Below, piece after piece: positions 7,099 through 14,275 of a stretch of 25,458 nucleotides of DNA. The stretch's first letter is position 1. Each line of letters opens with the position of its first letter. Below the pieces are notes generated by a model, which searched no databases, was not told the DNA's origin, and saw only the letters and a program-made list of their open reading frames with translations. A program made the position numbers and the translations under genes. This stretch comes from a virus. The stretch lies in IMG/VR virus record IMGVR_UViG_3300017593_001578, positions 1-25,458 of that record; one strand, written 5' to 3'.

Positions 7099-9336
7099 AT
7101 GGCAAATTATAGCCCGAAATTAAGAGGGATAGATCTTCTATCCTTATCTAAAGATTTCTATGAAGTTCTAAGCCTCTCTGACCAAATTGAGCCCTTGAGG
7201 GGAAAACATGGAACTTTTGGGGATTCTGTTTCCCTATCCGAATTCAGGCAAAGCAAGATCCTCAAAAACCCTTCTGAAGTAATGAATATCTCAGAAGATT
7301 TCTCTTGCTATGTTCCTAATTTTACACCTATCTTAAGGGCTATTGATCTTTTAGGTCTATCCCTCTCGTTTTCCGAAATACTATCTCTTAGCGATGAAAT
7401 TTTGCCGTTAAGAGGAAAACACGGTTTCTTGGATGATAGCTTTCAGCTTGTTGACAAAATCTCGAAATTTGAAATCGGGAAAGGAGTTTCAAGTCTGATT
7501 TCGATTTTAGAGGAATTTTCTATTCCCAATTTTAGCCCAGTATTATTTGCTCTAGATCTTTTACTGAAACCGCTTCAAGAAGGTAGTGACACTTTGCTTA
7601 TTTCCGAGCATTTCAGTATAAAAACTTCTGCTCCTATTTCTCTTTATGACTTGGTGGAAACCTCTGAATTGTTTTCAAAATTGTCTGAATTTAGACGAAC
7701 CTTTCCCGAATCTCAGGCTATCGGCGAATCCATCCTTAGGGCCGTTTCTAAATATTCTAAAGATTTACTTTCGCTCGAGGATCTTTTTGAATATGAATTG
7801 GGAAGGGCGACTTTGCTTTACGATATTTTATTAATGAGTGAAATTTTTAATTGGCAAACTTCTGGGGCGGTGGGGCTACATGATTTCTTAAAGTTGAAGG
7901 AATACTTTCAAAAACAAATTGCCTTTCCCTTAAGTGGCGCTCTGACTTTTTCAGATTATTTTCAAATGAAACCTCAGCTTAAAGAATTTGAGTCTATTCC
8001 TATTTCAGAGACCGATTACAATTTTGTAATTGGCAAGGGTTTCTATTCTGCTATTCCAGTTTGGGAGTCTAGATTTTATTTCAAATTACCAGTTTTTCGA
8101 CCAAGAGATTTTCTATTAATTGGTGAATTTCCATCTAAAATAATTTCTAGATCAACCGATGAAATCCAAAGTTTTCTTGATGAACTTCAATTACAATTTT
8201 GTAAGAACAAAGAAGATTTTCTTGATTTTTCAGAATTTAGAAATTCTGATCTTGGTAAATTTATTCAGGATAGTCTAGATAAGATTTTTGATAAAATTTC
8301 TTTTTCTGGAAATATAAATTTGGTTCTAAGGGAAACACTTTCATTATATTCGGACTTATTGGCTAGTTTTCAAAAAGAAGCCATTGATAGTGTTTTCAGT
8401 TCAGAGCAAATTTCTACCGCTATTTCAAAATTCTTTTTGGAGATTTTTCAGGTTTATACAAGTCAATTTACCAAAATATTTGGTAAGGAAGGTTCGCTTC
8501 AATATACCTTGGAATTTTTTACCGATTTCTTCTCAAATGAAAATCTTGAATATACTTTAGCAAAGCTTTGGGAAGAATTTCTTTCTGATACGCTCAGCTT
8601 TTTTGAAAGGCCTAGTCTTCATAATGGGAAATTTCTTGTTGAGAGCCCGATTGATTTCTCTGAAAAACTTTCCATTAAAGCGCCTCGCTGGAACTTATAT
8701 GATGAGGAAATTATTTCTGAAATTTTTAAGATAACAAGAGGTGTGATCCGAAGCTTTTTTGAAAGCCTTGAAATGGCGGAGGATTCTAGCCTTAAATTTA
8801 ACTCTGAAAAATTTGAATCGCTTTTATTGGAGCAAAAAGAGTTTTTCTTTCAAGTTGTAAAAAATCATTTTGAGCAGCAAGGCTTATCTGACTTATTTAG
8901 CTCCAGGAGCCAACTATTCAAATTTGACCAGCTTGAAACTCAGGGCTGGGTCAATAAATTGGTTGGAAAAAATTTCTTTGAAGACCTTTTAATAAAATTT
9001 GAGAGTCAAGAAAAATTTTTTAAGAAAAATATAGAGACAAATCTTCTCTTGAAGGAGCTGCTCCAAAAAATAGTAGGCATTTCCAAATATGATAACATTC
9101 ATTTGTCAGAGCAGCCTTCAATTCAAGTATTAAAAAAGATTCAAGATTTTCAAATTCTATCAGCATATTTTTCAATTTCAGTTTTAAAAACAATTTCTGA
9201 AATAGTTACAATTAGTTCTAAATTTCAGAGCGATCTATATAGAAAGATTGTGAGATTAGTAACTCTTTATGTCCAAAGGGCGGATTTTGTAGCCCTGGAA
9301 CAATTACGTAAATCCATAATTGAGTTAGATTTGTGA
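7099..9336 (+). CDS. Large leucine/serine-rich repeat protein, probable fibre or tip component
   Basis: This 745-residue protein is made largely of imperfect repeats with the recurrent short pattern L-S-L-S-x-x-F (LLSLSKDFYEVLSLSD, LLGLSLSFSEILSLSDE). Two large units align clearly: residues 3-73 and 74-143. Both begin N-[YF]-[ST]-P-x-L-R-x-I-D-L-L and share PLRGKHG, and a third copy starts at 144 (NFSPVLFALDLL). Beyond that the repeats decay, but the pattern of aromatic, Leu and Glu residues continues. No enzymatic motif, signal peptide or membrane segment is seen. Its place among fibre genes suggests an elongated virion structure. The stop TGA overlaps the next gene's GTG start (GTGA). Family unknown. 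Confidence 0.6.
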   Translation: MANYSPKLRGIDLLSLSKDFYEVLSLSDQIEPLRGKHGTFGDSVSLSEFRQSKILKNPSEVMNISEDFSCYVPNFTPILRAIDLLGLSLSFSEILSLSDEILPLRGKHGFLDDSFQLVDKISKFEIGKGVSSLISILEEFSIPNFSPVLFALDLLLKPLQEGSDTLLISEHFSIKTSAPISLYDLVETSELFSKLSEFRRTFPESQAIGESILRAVSKYSKDLLSLEDLFEYELGRATLLYDILLMSEIFNWQTSGAVGLHDFLKLKEYFQKQIAFPLSGALTFSDYFQMKPQLKEFESIPISETDYNFVIGKGFYSAIPVWESRFYFKLPVFRPRDFLLIGEFPSKIISRSTDEIQSFLDELQLQFCKNKEDFLDFSEFRNSDLGKFIQDSLDKIFDKISFSGNINLVLRETLSLYSDLLASFQKEAIDSVFSSEQISTAISKFFLEIFQVYTSQFTKIFGKEGSLQYTLEFFTDFFSNENLEYTLAKLWEEFLSDTLSFFERPSLHNGKFLVESPIDFSEKLSIKAPRWNLYDEEIISEIFKITRGVIRSFFESLEMAEDSSLKFNSEKFESLLLEQKEFFFQVVKNHFEQQGLSDLFSSRSQLFKFDQLETQGWVNKLVGKNFFEDLLIKFESQEKFFKKNIETNLLLKELLQKIVGISKYDNIHLSEQPSIQVLKKIQDFQILSAYFSISVLKTISEIVTISSKFQSDLYRKIVRLVTLYVQRADFVALEQLRKSIIELDL
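7105..7527 (+). repeat. Two diverged 70-71-residue coding repeats in the large repeat protein
   Basis: Protein residues 3-73 and 74-143 of the gene at 7099 are diverged copies. Shared landmarks in order are the NxxPxLRxIDLL opening, LSLSD, PLRGKHG, a DS turn and a final EEF/EDFS-[CI]. A partial third copy begins at residue 144. The DNA copies have drifted, so this is an old duplication, not a recent slippage tract. Confidence 0.7.
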
Positions 9337-9683
9337 GGTTTCGCTTTGGACCCCTTCTTCAATTTAAATTTTGGCACGAAAGATTCTTTGAGGACTTTGA
9401 GAGGGGATGGAAAATCTCAGGAAGTTTTTCTACCTTATTCCTTGAAAGCTTCGAAAACGGATGGAATATTGAGGGAAGTTTCTCCACCTTATTTTTTGAA
9501 GACTTTGAAAGTGGTTGGGAAGGTTCTGGAAGTTTTTATGAAATATTTTCAGAGGATTTTGAAAGTGGTTGGTCCATTGAAGGCAGTTTCAATACCTTAT
9601 TTTTTGAAAGTTTTGAAAATGGATGGACTATCTCAGACAGTTTCAATGTCTTATTTATAGAAGATTTTGAAAGTGGATGGTAA
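9333..9683 (+). CDS. Protein built of 18-residue tandem repeats (FxEDFESGW type)
   Basis: A 116-residue frame starts with GTG at 9333, which overlaps the previous stop. After a short aromatic leader (MRFRFGPLLQFKFWHERF) it consists almost entirely of five and a half 18-residue units: FFEDFERGWKISGSFSTL, FLESFENGWNIEGSFSTL and so on, ending with FIEDFESGW. The unit resembles the opening strand of LamG/concanavalin-like domains as found in the proteins at 4690 and 9700, but no full domain follows before the TAA. The GTG start has only weak RBS support, and a second frame is also open through the repeats (TTG at 9346). The frame chosen gives the motif shared with its neighbours. Function unknown; probably an appendage component or the remnant of one. 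Confidence 0.55.
   Translation: MRFRFGPLLQFKFWHERFFEDFERGWKISGSFSTLFLESFENGWNIEGSFSTLFFEDFESGWEGSGSFYEIFSEDFESGWSIEGSFNTLFFESFENGWTISDSFNVLFIEDFESGW
9384..9680 (+). repeat. 54-bp tandem repeat, about 5.5 copies
   Basis: Five complete 54-bp units and one half unit run head to tail inside the gene at 9333. Each unit encodes 18 residues with conserved F-x-E-[DS]-F-E-x-G-W and G-S-F positions. Units 2 and 5 (with FESFENGW or LESFENGW) are closer to one another than to the others, suggesting alternation of two sub-types. The unit length is a multiple of three, so gain or loss of copies would keep the frame. Confidence 0.85.
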
Positions 9684-9699
9684 ATAATGTGAGGTTTAT

Positions 9700-10218
9700 G
9701 TGGCAGCTACCGATTGGGAAATAACTGGAAAGTATGATGTAGTTCTAGTTGAAGGTTCGCATAGATTCCGAGGATGGGGGAATACGGACTCAAAATGGAA
9801 AGGGCGAGACGACTTAGAGGACTGCCGAGTTCAATTAAGTATGTTTTATAATAGCCAGAGCCAAGGCGGACCCTTTCTCCGTTTTGACAACGATTTTAAA
9901 AGAGGATACTACTTACAGACTAGACAACAAAGTTCTGAGAAAGCTTATATCTGGGTCTATCGCTATGAGAATTACATTGGAACCTGCATTTATTATATGC
10001 TAGATGATCATTTTACACCTTCGCCTTATACAATTCGTTTTTCAGCCTGTGGTTCTCTTTTTAATATAGATGTTCTTGAAAGTGGTACCTGGATCACTAT
10101 TGCCAATTTCATGGATGAAAATCCCATTGCCTCGGGATGCGTAGGATTTAGATGCCGACACTCAAGCGATAGTTATAGAATTGGTTTTGATGATATTAAG
10201 ATAGAGGAAAAGGTGTAA
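9700..10218 (+). CDS. LamG/concanavalin-like beta-sandwich protein, probable fibre domain
   Basis: This 172-residue protein looks like a single jelly-roll domain. It has an opening DWEITGKYDVVLVEGSHRF, internal strands with aromatic residues, and the typical closing GFDDIKIEEKV that ends many LamG-like modules. Such modules bind sugars or polysaccharides. The start is GTG at 9700 with GAGG at 9691-9694, 5 bases upstream. It begins where the preceding gene ends with DFESGW, so the two may once have formed one protein. A simple frameshift does not restore the fusion, because TAA codons block both relevant frames. The stop overlaps the next ATG by one base. Confidence 0.6.
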   Translation: MAATDWEITGKYDVVLVEGSHRFRGWGNTDSKWKGRDDLEDCRVQLSMFYNSQSQGGPFLRFDNDFKRGYYLQTRQQSSEKAYIWVYRYENYIGTCIYYMLDDHFTPSPYTIRFSACGSLFNIDVLESGTWITIANFMDENPIASGCVGFRCRHSSDSYRIGFDDIKIEEKV

Positions 10219-10430
10219 TGAGAAAAGTTTTCTGTCCCTATCATAATCAAGAAATTTATATCATAGAAGAGAGTGAAATTTTACTTTTAGGTTCGATTTC
10301 AGCTTCTAATTGTGTTATGCTAAAAACCTCTGATGATTTTTTAATTCCATTTAGATTTACCGAAGGCTACTGTGATCTTTCTTGTCCAAAAGTAATAGAA
10401 CTTCAAGGAACTTTTTCAAATGATAGCTGA
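10218..10430 (+). CDS. Small Cys-containing hypothetical protein (70 aa)
   Basis: A 70-residue protein has Cys and His positions that could form a metal site: C6 and H9 in FCPYHN, then C32, C52 and C56 in YCDLSCPK. It lies between two probable virion proteins, with TAATG coupling upstream and an 11-base overlap downstream. No family is recognised. The zinc idea rests only on residue spacing. Confidence 0.55.
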   Translation: MRKVFCPYHNQEIYIIEESEILLLGSISASNCVMLKTSDDFLIPFRFTEGYCDLSCPKVIELQGTFSNDS

Positions 10431-10995
10431 AGTAAGAGAAGGAATAAATTATATCAATGTATCAATTGGAATTACAAATTCAAATGGCGAGCCGGTCGAG
10501 CCAGATTCGGCCTGGGCATATTTTTTTAAATTGGATCAAAATTCTGGAACTTTATTTCCAGACCCAGCATTAGGAAATAATGGAACCTTTACGCTAGAAA
10601 AACAGTTTAATATAAAAGGGTTCTTTGGAACCTCAATTTACGTTGGAACTTTACCATCGGCTCAATATACGCTTCTTTTTCGGGCGCTTTATAATGGCAT
10701 GGAGACTATAAGTGTTGAAACATTATTTTTAGATCAATCAAAAAAGAAAATTTTCGAGATTTCTGATTCTCTAGACGTTCTTGGTTCTATGACAAAAAGA
10801 GTTCTAGGGTTGACGCAAGAAAATTTTAAAATTTATGACCAACAATATGATAATAATTATCTTACTTCATGTAAAATAAGAATATATGAAAACAAGGACG
10901 ATCTTGAATTGGATCAAAATGAAATTGCCGAGTATCACATGTCGGCAACTTATGATAATGGAAACTGTATTCACTATCAAGTAACGAGGGTTTAA
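10420..10995 (+). CDS. Phage appendage protein with Ig-like N-terminal domain
   Basis: This 191-residue protein has an N-terminal beta-rich domain (about 1-105) with the segment VSIGITNSNGEPVEPDSAWA and a strand GTLPSAQYTLLFRALYNG, like Ig-fold domains of baseplate upper proteins. A linker then leads into RVLGLTQENFKIYDQQYDNN, LTSCKIRIYENK and YHMSATYDNG. That second part recurs in tailed-phage accessory proteins of unknown exact role. It overlaps both neighbours. Position and fold point to the tail tip or fibre assembly. The assignment is by resemblance only. Confidence 0.55.
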   Translation: MIAEVREGINYINVSIGITNSNGEPVEPDSAWAYFFKLDQNSGTLFPDPALGNNGTFTLEKQFNIKGFFGTSIYVGTLPSAQYTLLFRALYNGMETISVETLFLDQSKKKIFEISDSLDVLGSMTKRVLGLTQENFKIYDQQYDNNYLTSCKIRIYENKDDLELDQNEIAEYHMSATYDNGNCIHYQVTRV

Positions 10996-11180
10996 TGAAA
11001 GCCATTTCAATAGTTACAAAAGGAATTTTAAGAAAAGGACGAGGCTTACCATTGGTCTCAAAGGGATTTTTATCTAGAATTTATCATATCCCACCCTCAA
11101 TATTGAGTCTCATCCCATTATATATAACCAAGAAAATAGTAGAAATTTTTATAGCGGGTATTGAAAATGACTATTCTTAA
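10995..11180 (+). CDS. Small basic hypothetical protein (61 aa)
   Basis: A 61-residue basic protein starts MKAISIVTKGILRKGRGLPL and has a hydrophobic middle (PPSILSLIPLYI) that is too short and broken to be a convincing membrane segment. It is coupled to the previous gene by TAATG and overlaps the next gene by 14 to 20 bases. No family or function can be named. Confidence 0.5.
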   Translation: MKAISIVTKGILRKGRGLPLVSKGFLSRIYHIPPSILSLIPLYITKKIVEIFIAGIENDYS

Positions 11181-11499
11181 ATATAAAAGACACGATACCT
11201 TACCAGCGCTTAGAGCTGTTATAAAATATTCAGATACAGGTGAAGTTGTTAATTTTGGAACTCATGCTACGGTTTTCTTTCATTTAAGAGAGAATCAAAC
11301 TAATTCCCTTTATCTAGCTTCAATGGCTACCATTTTAGATTCGAATGGAACCGTTGAATATAATTGGAATTCAGGCGATCTTAGAAAGTCTGGAATTTAT
11401 TGGGGGGAATTTGAAATTGAGATGTCTGGCGGCATACTTACCGCACCAACAGAAAACTCTTTAAAGATAGTAGTTTTCGATGATTTTGATAATGCTTAA
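11167..11499 (+). CDS. BppU N-terminal-like (DUF2479) Ig-fold baseplate protein
   Basis: This 110-residue protein matches the N-terminal domain of siphophage baseplate upper proteins. It opens with KYKRHDTLPALRAVIKYSDT. Strands with ATVFFHLRENQT, an exchange segment GTVEYNWNSGDLRKSGIYWG and the final TAPTENSLKIVVFDDF complete the fold pattern. In lactococcal phages the equivalent domain attaches receptor-binding proteins to the tail tip. An in-frame TTG at 11161 would add two residues; neither start has a strong RBS, and ATG 11167 is preferred. The protein holds only this domain, so its receptor-binding partner would be one of the neighbouring proteins. Confidence 0.65.
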   Translation: MTILKYKRHDTLPALRAVIKYSDTGEVVNFGTHATVFFHLRENQTNSLYLASMATILDSNGTVEYNWNSGDLRKSGIYWGEFEIEMSGGILTAPTENSLKIVVFDDFDNA

Positions 11500-11515
11500 A
11501 AAAAAGGAGGAAAAA

Positions 11516-11695
11516 ATGAGTGAGAAAACCTGTTGGGATTGTATCCATTTTCAAAGTGCTGGTTTAAAATGGCTTAATGATTTTGCCTGTTTAAAGTTTC
11601 CAAACAAAATTTTTAAAAATAACGATTTCAAACCCTGTGAACACTTTCAAGAAAGAATTAGAAAAAGAAAAAATAGTCAAGGAGCCTTAAAATGA
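11516..11695 (+). CDS. Small four-cysteine protein, possible zinc-binding
   Basis: A 59-residue protein has a CxxC pair (C6, C9 in TCWDCIHF), C25 and C41 (PCEHF), a spacing that could hold one zinc ion. The basic tail (ERIRKRKNSQ) could touch nucleic acid. The ATG at 11516 follows a strong AAAGGAGG with GGAGG at 11506-11510. Longer in-frame starts upstream overlap the previous gene and lack an RBS. The stop is joined to the ligase start as ATGA, so the two are coupled. Function unknown. Confidence 0.65.
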   Translation: MSEKTCWDCIHFQSAGLKWLNDFACLKFPNKIFKNNDFKPCEHFQERIRKRKNSQGALK

Positions 11696-14274
11696 AGTTT
11701 TATGCACAGAAAAAGTACGATGGAATAGCCTCTTCTATTCATTATGATGGTAAGGATAAGGTTTTAATTTTTTCTGATGACGGCTCCGATATTACCTCAA
11801 GGCTTCCCTGTATAGTCAAGGAAGTTAAGGAGATCCTTAAATCTCACTCTGCAATTTTATTGGCCGAGATTGAAAAGTGGAAGGGCAATGAACATCTTGG
11901 ACGCGAATTCATGTCAGGTTATTTGCATGAAAAGAGCCCGCCTGAATGCGAAGGTTTAGTGGCTAATGTTTTTGATATAGTTTATTGGGACGGAAAGGAT
12001 ATTCACAATTTACCCTTTGAAGAAAGATTACTTTATCTCAAGAAAATCCCTTTCAAAGAATCGACTATTGGTGTACCCAGAAAAGATGTTTATCTCAATT
12101 TGTCTCCGACCTATTTTGTAGATTCTGAAGAAAAAGCTAAAACTGTATTGAATAAACTAGCTAACGCCCCAGCCTCCGAGGGCGCTATGCTGAAACTTCC
12201 AGATTTTAAATACTCATTAAGTGGGAGCACGACAGGATTAATTAAATACAAAAAATATGCCGAGATTCATGCAATTGTCTGGGCTAAACAGAGAACGAAA
12301 GATGGAAAGGCTTACAATTACTACTTTGCAATTAAATTTGATCCAAATGATAATGTTGAACCAAATAGCGTAGTTGAAGTCAAGGGCAAAGAATATCTTA
12401 AGGCTGGGCGGACTTATAATACTAAAACAAAATGTGATATTGGCGATAAAATTACAGTAAGATTTCATTCTTTGAATTTATATAAAAATTATAAGACCGG
12501 AAAAATAAGAGTACATTTATATGAGCCTATATTTTATGAGAAGCTAGATGAAGATGCTTCCATTGATTCGGTCAAAACCGTTCTTAGCATAGGAAAAGAA
12601 TCCGGCCTTTTGAATGAGAAGCTGATCAAAAATCCTCAATTTTTGAGAATCGAACCCGGCACGGCTATCTTAACTCATTCAGTTGTATTGCCTGTCAATA
12701 TATCCCATTGTAAAATCCTAACTTCGAATCCATTTTTCCAGAAAGTTTTAGAAAATGAAAACGACTTCAAAGGTTTTTCATCTTTTCTAAAAGCTGAACT
12801 TCCTCCTGATTTCAAGGGTTTGAATAAAGTGGGTTTTATCCATCCTAGTTTCTTATATGCAATTCAAACAGAACAGATTTCTTATGATGAGGCTCGAAAT
12901 TTAATTACAAAACTTCTCTTTGTCGCTGAGGAAATTGAAGGTCCAACTGAAAAACTCAAAAGCTTAGGAATTTTCAAAGCAGCTAATATATATTTAGTTT
13001 ATCCTGATGAATCCAAGAATTACAAATATGTAATTCAAGCCCACTTCAGAGGAAAGTCGGTTCATTGGGACTTGAGGATGGAAAGTTCCGATAAAGATCA
13101 TTTAATAGGTTGGACTATTGATGTTCAAATGCCGGGTGTTCTTAAAAAGCCGGTTCTTACCATGGAAGATGCCAGAGAAGCCTTGAAAAATTCCAAACTA
13201 TGGAAAATAAATCCCCTAAGCGGCGAATGGGCTAAGAGAAAAAGAGGTTCCAAATATGTAAATGTATCAGTTCTTTGTGAAACTAAAGCTAAAGAACCCC
13301 TGCCCTGGATGGATTTCGAGGGGGTTACAAGAGCCGGCGGAAGAGAGGGCGAGCCAGGCTCTACTAAACAATACCCTGGAGTATTTATAATCATAGATAG
13401 GGGCGAGGTTGAGTATCTTGCGCAAAAAACCTATGTCCATGAATACTTCTTTCACGGCAAGATTCTCAAGGGAAGATATGTAATGAGACAACTTGAAAAT
13501 ATTTGGAGAGAAGAAAACAAAAATCTTGATTTTTTTGAGAAAAATGCTATATTATCAGTAGAAGATCAACTATTTGAAAAAAAGATTGAAGCACCAATAG
13601 AACCGCCAGTTGGACAGAGCCCAAAGGGTAAGGCTGCTTGGTTTTTTATAAGACCTAAGGATCAGACTCCTTATGTTCTTTCAAATAGGGCTGTCAAAAA
13701 AGAATGGTTGCCACCTAAAGGGATTTCGGCAATTCAGAGAGAACTAAGAAAGAAGGTTCCAAAAGAACTTCAGTATTGGAAGGTTGCCGACAGAAAAAAG
13801 GCTTTGGAACTTCGGAAGGAACTCAGAAAAAAATTTCTTGATTTGAAACTTATTAAATCCTTACCAACTGGAAAGTTTGTTTTACAATATCAATACTGGA
13901 GAGGTCCTATCATAATCAGAGAGGGTCCGTCCAGAGAACAATGGAATCTTCTGTTGGATTTTGGTGGTAAATTACTTAAATTTGTTTTAAATGATAATAT
14001 TTTAGAAGTTAATAAAACGGCGGGCTATGAGGATAAAGTTAAGGCTGAGGATTTTTCAGCTGAGGGTGAAATTAAGCCTAAAACTCGCCTGAATCCGACA
14101 AAGGAAACACCTTGTTGGATTGAAAAGTTAGATTCTGGTTCATTCAAAGTATTTGATAAAAAACCCTCCTTTATCAAAGTTGAGTTTAAGGGTAAGAAGT
14201 TAGGAGGGCTTTGGGCTTTTTCTAAAAAAGAAAATGTTTGGGAAATAGAAAGATCAAAACTTCCAGGAGAATAA
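11692..14274 (+). CDS. ATP-dependent DNA ligase fused to LigD-type 3'-phosphoesterase domain
   Basis: An 860-residue fusion. The N-terminal nucleotidyltransferase of an ATP-dependent DNA ligase shows motif I K8-Y-D-G (the adenylated Lys is K8), a motif III-like FDIVYWDG (94-101), motif IV SEGAMLK (162-168) and motif V GLIKYKKY (182-189). An OB-fold-like part runs to about 280. A LigD-type 3'-phosphoesterase domain lies at about 440-605. In it, YVIQAHFRGKSVHWDLR (446-462) supplies H451, H458, D460 and R462, and YVHEYFFHGKILKGRY (581-596) the later His/Tyr motif. It carries about 100 extra residues between these motifs. A second phosphoesterase-like copy (about 727-770) lacks the catalytic residues. 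Such enzymes seal nicks and trim 3' ends in bacterial end joining. No primase-polymerase domain is fused, and the order is ligase then phosphoesterase. It is placed directly before the prohead protease. Confidence 0.85.
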   Translation: MKFYAQKKYDGIASSIHYDGKDKVLIFSDDGSDITSRLPCIVKEVKEILKSHSAILLAEIEKWKGNEHLGREFMSGYLHEKSPPECEGLVANVFDIVYWDGKDIHNLPFEERLLYLKKIPFKESTIGVPRKDVYLNLSPTYFVDSEEKAKTVLNKLANAPASEGAMLKLPDFKYSLSGSTTGLIKYKKYAEIHAIVWAKQRTKDGKAYNYYFAIKFDPNDNVEPNSVVEVKGKEYLKAGRTYNTKTKCDIGDKITVRFHSLNLYKNYKTGKIRVHLYEPIFYEKLDEDASIDSVKTVLSIGKESGLLNEKLIKNPQFLRIEPGTAILTHSVVLPVNISHCKILTSNPFFQKVLENENDFKGFSSFLKAELPPDFKGLNKVGFIHPSFLYAIQTEQISYDEARNLITKLLFVAEEIEGPTEKLKSLGIFKAANIYLVYPDESKNYKYVIQAHFRGKSVHWDLRMESSDKDHLIGWTIDVQMPGVLKKPVLTMEDAREALKNSKLWKINPLSGEWAKRKRGSKYVNVSVLCETKAKEPLPWMDFEGVTRAGGREGEPGSTKQYPGVFIIIDRGEVEYLAQKTYVHEYFFHGKILKGRYVMRQLENIWREENKNLDFFEKNAILSVEDQLFEKKIEAPIEPPVGQSPKGKAAWFFIRPKDQTPYVLSNRAVKKEWLPPKGISAIQRELRKKVPKELQYWKVADRKKALELRKELRKKFLDLKLIKSLPTGKFVLQYQYWRGPIIIREGPSREQWNLLLDFGGKLLKFVLNDNILEVNKTAGYEDKVKAEDFSAEGEIKPKTRLNPTKETPCWIEKLDSGSFKVFDKKPSFIKVEFKGKKLGGLWAFSKKENVWEIERSKLPGE

Positions 14275-14275
14275 A

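Noticed and set aside
9346-9660. 104-residue frame in the 54-bp repeats, starting with TTG
   Set aside because: It has a GAGG upstream, so it is not impossible. The other frame gives the EDFESGW motif shared with neighbouring jelly-roll proteins, while this one gives no known pattern.
9384-9680. CRISPR array or diversity-generating target in the tandem repeats
   Set aside because: The repeats are contiguous without spacers and are protein-coding; no reverse transcriptase or template repeat is seen in the window.
11480-11515. Longer N-terminus of the four-Cys protein
   Set aside because: The added residues overlap the BppU-like gene and the GGAGG lies inside them, pointing to ATG 11516.
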